This document shows positions 1 through 7,900 of a DNA stretch of 64,000 nt, one piece after another (positions within the stretch are counted from its first letter, which is position 1; every line of letters begins with the position of its first letter). The stretch lies in contig CAWVVM010000001.1 in NCBI GenBank assembly GCA_963933635.1, forward strand, positions 1-64,000, in the 5' to 3' direction. A program made the position numbers and the translations under genes. This stretch comes from UBA11663 sp963933635. GTDB lineage: Bacteria > Bacteroidota > Bacteroidia > Flavobacteriales_D > Sanyastnellaceae. Under the pieces are notes generated by a model that saw only the letters and a list, made by a program, of their open reading frames with translations, was not told the DNA's origin and ran no database searches.

Positions 1-3000
1 GCAACTACGACATGGACGCCAACACCGACGACGGTTCTTGCTTGCAGCTTGACGAGTGCGGTGTGTGCGGTGGCGACGGCATCCCTGCCGGCGACTGCGA
101 CTGCGACGGCAACCAAGAGGACGCGCTCGGCGAGTGCGGCGGCTCTTGTGCAGCTGACGCCGATGCCGATGGCATCTGCGACGACGTCGACGACTGTGTA
201 GGCGACCTTGACGCTTGCGGCGTTTGCAACGGTCCTGGAGAGATTTACGAGTGCGGTTGTGAAGACATCGCCGAAGGCGACTGCGACTGTGACGGCAACC
301 AGCTTGACGCCCTCGGTGTCTGTGGGGGCGACTGCGCAGCTGACGCCGATGCCGATGGCATCTGTGACGACCAAGACGACTGCGTAGGCTCGCTTGATGC
401 TTGTGGCATCTGCAACGGACCAGGCGCGATCTACGAGTGCGGCTGTGAAGACATCGCTGCAGGCGACTGCGACTGTGACGGCAACCAAGAAGATGCACTC
501 GGTGAGTGCGGAGGTTCTTGTGAAGCTGACGTTGATGCCGACGGCATCTGCGATGATGGCGACGACTGCGTAGGCGACCTTGATGCTTGTGGCATCTGCA
601 ACGGACCAGGTGACATCTACGAGTGTGGCTGTGAAGACATCCCTGCGGGAGACTGCGACTGCGATGGCAACCAAGAGGACGCGCTCGGTGAGTGCGGAGG
701 TTCTTGTGAAGCTGATGCCGATGCCGATGGCATCTGCGACGACCAAGACGATTGTGTAGGTGCGCTCGATGCTTGTGGCATCTGCAACGGACCAGGAGAG
801 ATCTACGAGTGTGGATGTTCTGACATCCCAGCAGGCGACTGCGACTGTGACGGCAACCAACTCGACGCCTTGGGCGTGTGTGGAGGTGACTGTTCAGCGG
901 ACGCCGATGCCGATGGCATCTGTGACGATGTGGACGACTGCGTAGGCGACCTTGATGCTTGTGGCGTTTGCAACGGACCAGGTGACATCTACGAGTGTGG
1001 ATGTTCCGACATCCCTGCCGGCGACTGCGACTGCGATGGCAACCAACTTGACGCCTTGGGCGTGTGTGGTGGTGACTGCGCGGCCGATGCCGATGCCGAT
1101 GGCATCTGCGACGATGTCGACGACTGTGTAGGCGAGCTTGATGCTTGTGGCGTTTGCAACGGACCAGGTGACATCTACGAGTGTGGATGCTCCGACATCC
1201 CTGCCGGAGACTGCGACTGTGACGGCAACCAGCTTGACGCCTTGGGCGTTTGTGGTGGTGACTGTGACTCTGACACCAACGGCAATGGCATTTGCGACAA
1301 CGAAGAAGTTGGAGGCTGCACCGATCCCACCAACCCAGGGTTCGATCCGAATGCCAGCTTTGACGATGGCTCTTGCCTTGTGGGCGGATGTTTGATTGAG
1401 GAGGCGTGCAACTACGACGCTTCCATCGATTACCAGCTTCCAGGTGCTTGTGAGTTTGAGAGTTGTGCCGGCTGTACCGATGACATGGCATGCAACTACG
1501 ACATGGATGCGACCATCGACGACGGCAGCTGTGACTTCCCGGATGAGTTTGTGGACTGCGAGGGCAACTGCATCAATGATGCGGATGGCGACGGCGTTTG
1601 CGACGAATTGGAAGTGCTTGGATGCACTGAAGAAGGCAACCCCGGGTACGACCCATCTGCCACGGAGGACGACGGAAGTTGTTTGGTGGCAGGATGTCTG
1701 CTTCCTTTCGCCTGCAACTACAATGCCGATGCGGACTACATCATTGTGGACTTGTGTGACTTCACGAGTTGCGTAGGCTGCACCGACGAGGGAGCCTGCA
1801 ACTACGACCCAACTGCGACATTGGGCAGTGCAAGCGCTTGTGAGTACCCTGCGATTCCATTCTTGGACTGTGACGGAGTTTGCGTGAACGACGACGACGG
1901 CGATGGCGTTTGTGACGAGCAGGAGATTCCTGGTTGCACGGACGAAGCCGCTGTGAACTTCAACCCATTTGCCACGGACGACAACGGAAGTTGCCTGGTG
2001 CTGCAAGGAGGGTGTGTGTTGCCGTTTGCTTGCAACTTTGATCCCGAGGCGGACTTCTACCTGCCAGGTTCTTGCGACTTCAGCTGCTTGTTTGGCTCGG
2101 GAGAGTCTGACTGCAACAACGAGATGGCTTGCAACTATGGTGCGACAGATGAGCCTTGCATGTTCTTCGATGCCTCAGGCAACACATGTGTTCCTGGAGG
2201 CTGCAACATTGCCCAGGCCTGCAACTACGACGAGAACGCCATGTACAACGACGGGTCATGCGACTACAGCTCTTGTCAGGTGTTTGGATGCAACGTAGAG
2301 GCGGCCTGCAACTATGAGGCCGATGCGACAGTCAACAACGGCACCTGCGACTTCAGCACGTGCTTCAATGTCGACGTGGATGGATGCACCAACCCATTGG
2401 CCTGCAACTTCGAAGAAGGGGCGACTGTGAACGATGGCACCTGCGACTTTGCAAGTTGTGTGGACTTGGGTTGCACGGACGCAACGGCTTGCAACTACAA
2501 TGCAGATGCGAGCATCAACGACGGCAGCTGTGTGACAGCAGTGGCTGGATTTGATTGTGAGGGCAACTGCGTTGCGGATGCGGACGCGGATGGCGTGTGT
2601 GACATGGACGAAGTGGACGGTTGCACCGACATGGGTGCGAACAACTACGACGGTTCAGCCACCGACAACGACGGCACTTGCACGTACGACGCCGATGGTT
2701 GCACGGACGCTTATGCTTGCAACTTCAACTACCAGGCGTCTACGGACAACGGTTCTTGTGTCTTCGACTGCTACGGTTGCATGAATGAGAATGCCTGCAA
2801 CTTCAACATGGAAGCGACACTTCACGATTCGGACGCTTGTGCCTACCTCTTCGCCACGACTGTGGAGGGAGAGACCGAGGTTGTGGTGGAAGAGCCTGTG
2901 GAGTACCTCGCTGCTTTGCACATGGGATCCGAATACATCTGGAACGTGGAGGGCGGTGTGCTCGTCTCCGGCCAAGGCACCCATGCGGTGACTGTGGTTT

Positions 3001-3347
3001 GGTTGCTCGAGCAAGGAAGCCTCTCTGTGCATGAAGTGAACGCTGCGGGTTGTGAAGGCGACGTGGTGACTTTGGGCATCCAAGGCTCTGTGTCGAGCGT
3101 AGGGGAGGAGACGGAGGCCTTCACGGCGTTCCCGAACCCTGCCAACGATGTGGTGGTGGTCACCACTGCCGGCTTCGAAGCCCATGCCTTCCAGGTGCTT
3201 GATGCCACTGGACGTGTGGTGTTGAGCCAGCGCTTGGTGTCGGGTCGCAACACGGTCAACGTCGCGAACTTGGCCAATGGCACCTACCACATGGTCTTGG
3301 ACCAGGAGCGTGGGCGTCAAGTCAAGCCACTTGTGATTGCGCACTAA
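1..3347 (+). CDS. Giant Cys/Asp-rich repeat surface protein with T9SS sorting domain (5' end outside window)
   Basis: The reading frame is open at base 3 and already inside an 'NYD...DDGSC' repeat, so the start lies upstream; about 1114 residues are visible. The N-terminal third is a tandem array of 62-residue units rich in Cys, Asp and Gly, with Asp-rich 'DADADG' runs that look calcium-binding. The middle third holds more than a dozen shorter, diverged units of the 'GCTD..ACNYD..A...DGSC' type, common in secreted Bacteroidota proteins. Near residue 960 the repeats give way to a PKD/Ig-like stretch. The last 80 residues match a type A T9SS sorting domain (FPNPA, then 'D.TGRVV', ending in NGTYHMVL). 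The protein is therefore inferred to be exported by T9SS and attached to or released from the cell surface. An adhesin or matrix role is plausible but not shown. A terminator follows the stop codon. Confidence 0.9.
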   Translation, partial: NYDMDANTDDGSCLQLDECGVCGGDGIPAGDCDCDGNQEDALGECGGSCAADADADGICDDVDDCVGDLDACGVCNGPGEIYECGCEDIAEGDCDCDGNQLDALGVCGGDCAADADADGICDDQDDCVGSLDACGICNGPGAIYECGCEDIAAGDCDCDGNQEDALGECGGSCEADVDADGICDDGDDCVGDLDACGICNGPGDIYECGCEDIPAGDCDCDGNQEDALGECGGSCEADADADGICDDQDDCVGALDACGICNGPGEIYECGCSDIPAGDCDCDGNQLDALGVCGGDCSADADADGICDDVDDCVGDLDACGVCNGPGDIYECGCSDIPAGDCDCDGNQLDALGVCGGDCAADADADGICDDVDDCVGELDACGVCNGPGDIYECGCSDIPAGDCDCDGNQLDALGVCGGDCDSDTNGNGICDNEEVGGCTDPTNPGFDPNASFDDGSCLVGGCLIEEACNYDASIDYQLPGACEFESCAGCTDDMACNYDMDATIDDGSCDFPDEFVDCEGNCINDADGDGVCDELEVLGCTEEGNPGYDPSATEDDGSCLVAGCLLPFACNYNADADYIIVDLCDFTSCVGCTDEGACNYDPTATLGSASACEYPAIPFLDCDGVCVNDDDGDGVCDEQEIPGCTDEAAVNFNPFATDDNGSCLVLQGGCVLPFACNFDPEADFYLPGSCDFSCLFGSGESDCNNEMACNYGATDEPCMFFDASGNTCVPGGCNIAQACNYDENAMYNDGSCDYSSCQVFGCNVEAACNYEADATVNNGTCDFSTCFNVDVDGCTNPLACNFEEGATVNDGTCDFASCVDLGCTDATACNYNADASINDGSCVTAVAGFDCEGNCVADADADGVCDMDEVDGCTDMGANNYDGSATDNDGTCTYDADGCTDAYACNFNYQASTDNGSCVFDCYGCMNENACNFNMEATLHDSDACAYLFATTVEGETEVVVEEPVEYLAALHMGSEYIWNVEGGVLVSGQGTHAVTVVWLLEQGSLSVHEVNAAGCEGDVVTLGIQGSVSSVGEETEAFTAFPNPANDVVVVTTAGFEAHAFQVLDATGRVVLSQRLVSGRNTVNVANLANGTYHMVLDQERGRQVKPLVIAH
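207..1313 (+). repeat. Tandem 186-bp coding repeats
   Basis: Five complete in-frame units of 186 bp (62 codons) start at 207, 393, 579, 765 and 951. A sixth begins at 1137 and diverges in its last quarter; a partial unit precedes 207. Each starts 'LDACG(V/I)CNGPG' and ends 'DDCVG'. Units differ mainly in an E/L and V/E alternation (NQEDALGEC versus NQLDALGVC). The last units are nearly identical, which suggests recent duplication or gene conversion. Confidence 0.93.
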
Positions 3348-3402
3348 AGAAAGGATTCCATCTTGAATGCTCCATTGGAGCAACTCACTTTGCCAAAACT
3401 AG

Positions 3403-3437
3403 AAAGCCCTGACCTCTTGAGGTCGGGGCTTTTGTTT
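3403..3437 (+). terminator. Rho-independent terminator of the giant repeat protein
   Basis: A 12-bp stem (3403-3414 with 3421-3432, one G-T pair) encloses a 6-nt loop and is followed by a T-rich run. It lies 55 nt after the stop codon of the upstream gene. Confidence 0.85.
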
Positions 3438-3510
3438 TCAATGGGCTGGACTTTCCGATTTCACTTGCATGGTGCGGGAGCCGTCGAATGCTGAAGCTTC
3501 ACACAGGAAA

Positions 3511-3538
3511 TTTGGCAAGGGGGGGGGGATTATGTTTT
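3511..3538 (+). promoter_or_regulatory. Putative promoter with a G10 tract in its spacer
   Basis: TTTG at 3511-3514 resembles the Bacteroidota -33 element and TATGTTTT at 3531-3538 resembles the -7 element (consensus TAnnTTTG, one mismatch). The 16-nt spacer contains ten consecutive G residues (3519-3528). The next gene's signal-peptide start codon is 30 nt further on. The match is by eye; the spacing is slightly shorter than the usual 17-23 nt. Confidence 0.5.
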
Positions 3539-3567
3539 ATCTTAGCTACGCTCAAATTTCTGACAAG

Positions 3568-4332
3568 ATGAAAAACGTACTCTCACTCTTATTCACATTG
3601 CTTGCAGGGTTCCTGCTGTCAACATCAAGTTTCGCCCAAAGCTCGGCACCTTACAATCCTGATGGAAATGGGGACGGATTGATTACCGTGATTGATTTGC
3701 AAGATTTTCTGAGCACCTATGGATTGGCGTTTGAAGCGACATCAACCGAATGGTCTTGTGGCGAAGCCATCACATCCTCCGGCGTGGGTTATTCCACAGT
3801 CCAAATTGGCGACCAGTGCTGGTTTGCAGAGAACCTACGGACAACAACCTACCTCAATGGCGATGCCATCCCGCGAAACCTCAGCAATGGGGATTGGTCC
3901 AGCACGACCTCCGGTGCGATGGCATTCTATATAGATGGGCCAGCCTATGGCGGTTTGTACAACTGGTATGCCGTGGATGATGTACGGGGAATCTGTCCGA
4001 GCGGCTGGCACGTTCCCACCGATGGGGAGTGGACCGTGATGACAAATTTTTTGGGTGGTGAGATTGTGGCTGGTGGCCAGATGAAGGCCACCTATGGCTG
4101 GGGCGGTGGCGGCAACGGCACGAACTCGAGCGGTTTTTCAGGTTTGCCGGGCGGCTACCGGAACGACCTTGGAGGCTTCGGCGACGCTGGGTACAACGGG
4201 GACTGGTGGAGTTCCTCGCCCAGTGGATCCGACGCATGGTTCCGTTACCTGGACGTCAGCGAGGATGTCATCCGCTACGACGTCAGTCAGCGAGACGGTT
4301 TTTCTGTTCGTTGCGTTCGGGATGCCGAGTGA
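3568..4332 (+). CDS. Secreted FISUMP-domain protein
   Basis: The product is about 254 residues. The start at 3568 was chosen over an in-frame ATG at 3469 because it gives a clean signal peptide (MKNVLSLLF... ending SSFAQ). The longer frame would translate a G10 tract. After the signal comes half a dockerin-like motif ('DGNGDGLITVIDLQDFL', about residues 25-50). A Fibrobacter succinogenes major paralogous (FISUMP) domain follows, recognisable from 'IGDQCWFAENLRT', 'YNWYAV', 'GICPSGWHVPTDGEW', 'SGFSGLPGGYR', 'WWSSS' and the final 'SVRCVRD'. FISUMP proteins are secreted lipoproteins or surface proteins of unknown biochemical role. There is no T9SS tail. Expression may depend on the G-tract promoter just upstream. 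Confidence 0.85.
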   Translation: MKNVLSLLFTLLAGFLLSTSSFAQSSAPYNPDGNGDGLITVIDLQDFLSTYGLAFEATSTEWSCGEAITSSGVGYSTVQIGDQCWFAENLRTTTYLNGDAIPRNLSNGDWSSTTSGAMAFYIDGPAYGGLYNWYAVDDVRGICPSGWHVPTDGEWTVMTNFLGGEIVAGGQMKATYGWGGGGNGTNSSGFSGLPGGYRNDLGGFGDAGYNGDWWSSSPSGSDAWFRYLDVSEDVIRYDVSQRDGFSVRCVRDAE

Positions 4333-4366
4333 GCGCAGCGAGCGAGTGTTGAACTCTTAAATCTTG

Positions 4367-4383
4367 GCCTTGCGGAGCAAGGC
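4367..4383 (+). repeat. Short hairpin in the FISUMP gene's 3' flank
   Basis: A perfect 7-bp inverted repeat (gccttgc / gcaaggc) around a GGA loop lies in the 3' untranslated region, between a repetitive gagcgcagcgagcgag stretch at 4331 and the terminator at 4404. Its role is unknown. Confidence 0.45.
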
Positions 4384-4403
4384 TCGAGGGAAGGAGCAAA
4401 AAA

Positions 4404-4435
4404 AAATCCCGGCCGTTCAGGTCGGGATTTTTTCT
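4404..4435. terminator. Bidirectional terminator between converging genes
   Basis: An 11-bp stem (4404-4414 with 4420-4430, one G-T pair) with a 5-nt loop is flanked by an A-run on the left and a T-run on the right. It can serve the FISUMP gene on the plus strand and the long minus-strand gene ending at 4496. Confidence 0.88.
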
Positions 4436-4495
4436 GCCGGGCCATGGCTTCAGTCGATTGATTGGTCAGCCTGATTGGAGCGGTCCCGACACGTA

Positions 4496-6964
4496 TCAGC
4501 GCCGCACTTGGAAGGGGAGAGAAGCCCCAAGACTTTGAATGAGGTAGGTTCCTGCTGGCAGTGCTTGAACATCCAAAAGATGCAAGTTTCCGGCAAAACG
4601 CCCTTGGTCCACTTGCGCACCAAGTCCATTCACCACGATGTAGTTGGCATTCAACAGGTCATTGGGCACCTGAATGCTCAGCTGGTGAGTTGCCGGATTG
4701 GGGAAAGCTCTGAGGCTTGGACGTGCCGCCGATTCGCTCACACTCCACACATCATCTTCCACAAAGACTTCGAGGCAAACAGGGTTGCCCACACATCCAT
4801 CTTGGTTGGTCTCAGTGACACAGATGTTTTGGAAACCAATGCTGTCCCATTGCACAGAGATGGCGAAGATGGAAAACACCTGTTGTTCTGTGGCTCCTTC
4901 GTGGGTCCAGGCGTATTCGCTGCCCAAGGTGTATTCGTAGTAATAGGCTGCACTGTCTCCCTGAACAACGGATTCATCACCTGAGAGCTCCAGAGGATTT
5001 GGGATGTCTGCAGGTGCCACAAAGACAGAGGCGCTCGCCTGACATCCCGTTTCGTCCGTGGCCAAGACTGTGTATGTCCCTGAAGCAACAGCATTGGGAT
5101 TGAATCCTCCCCAGTCCAAATCGATGTCTCCTGTTCCGCCAGCGATGGAAGCCTCCATGGAACCGCTCAATGGATCGTTGCACTCCGGAATGGTCGCGCT
5201 CAAGGTCACAAGGAACTCAGCAGGTTCTGAAATGGTGAAGGGCAGCTGAACTTCGCATTGGTTCGCGTCGTTGACCGTGGCCGTGAAGTCTCCGGCAGGA
5301 AGGCTCTCGGGGTTGTATCCGCCCCAATCGATGCTGTATGGAGCCACTCCACCTGAAGCATCCACGGCAGCCATGCCATCGCTGCCTCCATGGCATGTGG
5401 CAGCAGTGACATTGGTCAATTCCGCCTCGAGATCGGTTTCTTCTGTGATGGTCTGGATGAAAACCGCCGAGGTGTTGCCACATTCGTCAATGGCCTGGAA
5501 GGTCCGTGTGAGGACCACGGACAATGGGCAAGCGCCTTCTGAATAACTCGTGTTCATGCTCACCTCGAAGGCCGAGCACAAATCGTCTGCCACAGGCACC
5601 CCAAAAACATCACCTTCAATGTCAGCCGTAAAAAGAACCTCATTGGGTTCTTCCAACCAAAAAGGCGCGGCATTGTCTTCCACCACGATGACTTGTTCCA
5701 CTGACGTCACGTTGCCGCATTGGTCGGAAAGCACGCTGATTTTCTTCTGTGTGGATTCCCCAACGCAGCTCCCTGGCAATGTGATGAAATCGGGTTCTTC
5801 AACCAAGGTGACAGCACCCCCGCAGGCATCCTGGGCTTGCAAGTTGAGGAACGCCACGGGGTCATTGCAATCCAAAAACAAGGTGTCCAATCCCGCGGTG
5901 ACCACCGGCACGATGTTGTCCACGACTGTGATCGTTTGCTCATAGGCATTCTGGCGGCCCATGCAATCGGTGATCACCCAGTACCGGACGATGGTGTAAT
6001 TGCCTGGGCATGTCCCTGGGAAAGTGCTCTCTTGAAGGTTGACCAACAAAGGCGCCTCGGCATCGTAGCAACTTTCAGGGAACAGAGATTGGTAGGCCAC
6101 AGCAGCTGGGGCAGGCTGCGTGGGCAAGTCAGGAACATCAGGAATGTTTCCACACGACACAGTGGCATCCTGAGGTTGCGTCAAGAACTGTGGCAACAGG
6201 CTGTTGCCGTCGCAATCCACATTGTTGTTGTCAGGATAGGTACAGGGAAATCCAGGAAGAGGAGGGTCGGTGGCTGCAGCACTGAAGTTGCAGGCCCAAG
6301 GTTCCTGACAGCCCGGCACCTCGAGTGAATTGCAGATGCCGTCTCCGTCAAAGTCAAAATAGCAGTTGCCGTCACAATCGTAGAGTCCTGAAGGGTAGAT
6401 GTCGATGGCATATTCACAGAGATCGTTGTTGACCAATTCGGCATTGGGGACAAAGTTGCAGGCTTCCGGGTCAAAACATTCCCCCTCACAAATGCCGTTG
6501 AAGGTGATGTCCAAATCGTAAGTGGCTGTGGCCGCGGTTGTCCATGCATTTTGAATGGTGACAGACCAAGTGCCAGAGCCATTGAGATTGAAAACATTCA
6601 ATGGCAAAGTGTAGGTGTAATTGCCGTTGACAGTTGTGTCCCAGGCGCCAGGCCAAGAGTTGCCTGCGCCAGTTCCAATGTCCGTGCACCCTCCAGTTGG
6701 ATTGATGTTCCACCCTCCCCAAACAACACAGTTGCCATTGGGTGCATAGATGTAAATCATCATGTCGGAGGGATAGCTGAGGCCTGTCCCTATGAAGTCA
6801 AGGTTGAAGGTGGCAGAAGTCAGATCACCCGCCAGAGTTGCTGACTCGCTGTCGGTCTCGCTAGACGAGAGTTGACTGAACATGCTCAGTGTGTAATTGC
6901 ATGGCGCTTGCCCATGAGCAACCCACGCTACAGAACACAACAAGAAGGTGAAGACGCTTTTCAT
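4496..6964 (-). CDS. Secreted multidomain protein with P-domain-like, HYR/SprB repeats and T9SS tail
   Basis: This is about 822 residues from the ATG at 6964, chosen because it opens a signal peptide (MKSVFTFLL... AHGQ) absent from the longer frame. Reading in order: a proprotein-convertase P-domain-like beta sandwich (about 20-155), 'C.DPEACNF' and 'DFDGDGICN' Cys/Asp repeats (about 155-255), several Cys-containing HYR-like domains (about 260-510), two SprB-type repeats with 'GG..PY.I.W' signatures (about 510-650), and a PKD-like segment. The last 75 residues are a T9SS type A domain (FPNPAT, then PAGTYLI). A cell-surface adhesin or gliding-related role is a guess from SprB-like content only. 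It is the last gene of a minus-strand cluster, 124 bp after its upstream neighbour. Confidence 0.85.
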   Translation of the reverse strand: MKSVFTFLLCSVAWVAHGQAPCNYTLSMFSQLSSSETDSESATLAGDLTSATFNLDFIGTGLSYPSDMMIYIYAPNGNCVVWGGWNINPTGGCTDIGTGAGNSWPGAWDTTVNGNYTYTLPLNVFNLNGSGTWSVTIQNAWTTAATATYDLDITFNGICEGECFDPEACNFVPNAELVNNDLCEYAIDIYPSGLYDCDGNCYFDFDGDGICNSLEVPGCQEPWACNFSAAATDPPLPGFPCTYPDNNNVDCDGNSLLPQFLTQPQDATVSCGNIPDVPDLPTQPAPAAVAYQSLFPESCYDAEAPLLVNLQESTFPGTCPGNYTIVRYWVITDCMGRQNAYEQTITVVDNIVPVVTAGLDTLFLDCNDPVAFLNLQAQDACGGAVTLVEEPDFITLPGSCVGESTQKKISVLSDQCGNVTSVEQVIVVEDNAAPFWLEEPNEVLFTADIEGDVFGVPVADDLCSAFEVSMNTSYSEGACPLSVVLTRTFQAIDECGNTSAVFIQTITEETDLEAELTNVTAATCHGGSDGMAAVDASGGVAPYSIDWGGYNPESLPAGDFTATVNDANQCEVQLPFTISEPAEFLVTLSATIPECNDPLSGSMEASIAGGTGDIDLDWGGFNPNAVASGTYTVLATDETGCQASASVFVAPADIPNPLELSGDESVVQGDSAAYYYEYTLGSEYAWTHEGATEQQVFSIFAISVQWDSIGFQNICVTETNQDGCVGNPVCLEVFVEDDVWSVSESAARPSLRAFPNPATHQLSIQVPNDLLNANYIVVNGLGAQVDQGRFAGNLHLLDVQALPAGTYLIQSLGASLPFQVRR

Positions 6965-7088
6965 CAGAGAGGCGATTCGAATCGTGAAAGGGGAAATTAC
7001 AACACCCACACAAAAGCATGACGCATACAAATCCTACATGGTTGTTGGGGTTGGATGCATTCGGATTGATTTGCCTTTTCCTGGGGCC

Positions 7089-7874
7089 TCACCCACAAGT
7101 CTCGCCAAAGACACTCAGCAACTCCAACAAATCCGCCACTGTGGTCAAACCATCGCCAGTGATGTCCGTGCTGCATTCGGATTCGCATCCGAATTCTGCC
7201 AGTATGGAGAGGACATCTTGGACAGTGACGGAATTGTCACCATTGATGTCTCCTGTGCAATTGTCGAGGATGCAGCTACCATCGTCCACAACCGCAGCTG
7301 GATTGAAGTTCAGAGCTTCGCTGTCGGTGCAGCCTTCCTCCCCCAACTCAAGGGTAAAGGAACCAAATACCTGTTCTTGGCTGAATGGAAAACCAAAGAC
7401 GGTCACCCATCCATTGACGCTGATGTCAACCCGAAAGGTGCCTTGAAGCGTAGGGACGCCCTCCAAATCCACACAATACTGGTTGCCTCCAATGAAGCTG
7501 CAGGGATTCCCAGAATCGCCGTTGTTGTTGCACACCACTTCCAGGCCTGCATCCGCTAGTGACAAGATGTTGAGGGTGTCCTCCAAGTTCACCAAGTTGA
7601 TGGTCGCAAGGGAGACGCTGTCCAATGGAGTATTGGGAAAAAAGGGCAGGGTGGAGTCGATTTCAAGAACATAGAATGGAATCAAAATGTGCAGGACGTC
7701 GTTGTAGGGTTGCCCTACCACGCCAGGGGCGAATTGCTCGCCAGCTTCTGGGTTGGGGGATATGCCTAGGGTCTCATCGCCAAAGTCAAAGTCAATGCTG
7801 CATTGCGCTTGGATTTGCGTACAAGTAAGGACAGCCATGGCCAATGCCATAAAATGGGTTGTAAAGTGTCTCAT
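7089..7874 (-). CDS. Secreted protein with four-Cys double dockerin-like C-terminus
   Basis: The product is about 261 residues. The ATG at 7874 is preferred over an in-frame TTG at 7880. A signal peptide ends around IQAQ. The body (about 25-180) looks like an all-beta domain starting 'CSIDFDFGDETLGISP'; a related opening is not obvious in its neighbours and I do not recognise a family. A single 'GCTDSEALNF...DDGSC' unit follows at about 180-205. The tail (about 206-260) is two dockerin-like calcium loops, 'GDINGDNSVTVQDVL' and 'TDITGDGLTTVADLL', framed by four cysteines. It lies 26 bp downstream of the PKD-domain gene, so the two are probably cotranscribed. Confidence 0.8.
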   Translation of the reverse strand: MRHFTTHFMALAMAVLTCTQIQAQCSIDFDFGDETLGISPNPEAGEQFAPGVVGQPYNDVLHILIPFYVLEIDSTLPFFPNTPLDSVSLATINLVNLEDTLNILSLADAGLEVVCNNNGDSGNPCSFIGGNQYCVDLEGVPTLQGTFRVDISVNGWVTVFGFPFSQEQVFGSFTLELGEEGCTDSEALNFNPAAVVDDGSCILDNCTGDINGDNSVTVQDVLSILAEFGCESECSTDITGDGLTTVADLLELLSVFGETCG

Positions 7875-7900
7875 GGTCAAGATTCAATTGAGGTTCAAAA

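Noticed and set aside
207..1313. CRISPR array
   Set aside because: Repeats are long, contiguous and in frame, with no spacers.
894..2006. A 370-codon minus-strand frame antisense to the giant repeat protein
   Set aside because: It is the reverse of low-complexity Asp/Cys/Gly codons; the repeated composition keeps stops away. The plus-strand frame has clear domains and a sorting tail.
2655..3383. A 242-codon minus-strand frame over the end of the repeat protein
   Set aside because: Antisense to the T9SS domain, no family features.
3469..3567. Extended start of the FISUMP protein through the G10 tract
   Set aside because: The signal peptide begins at 3568. An extension would bury it; translational phase variation through this tract is therefore less likely than a promoter effect.
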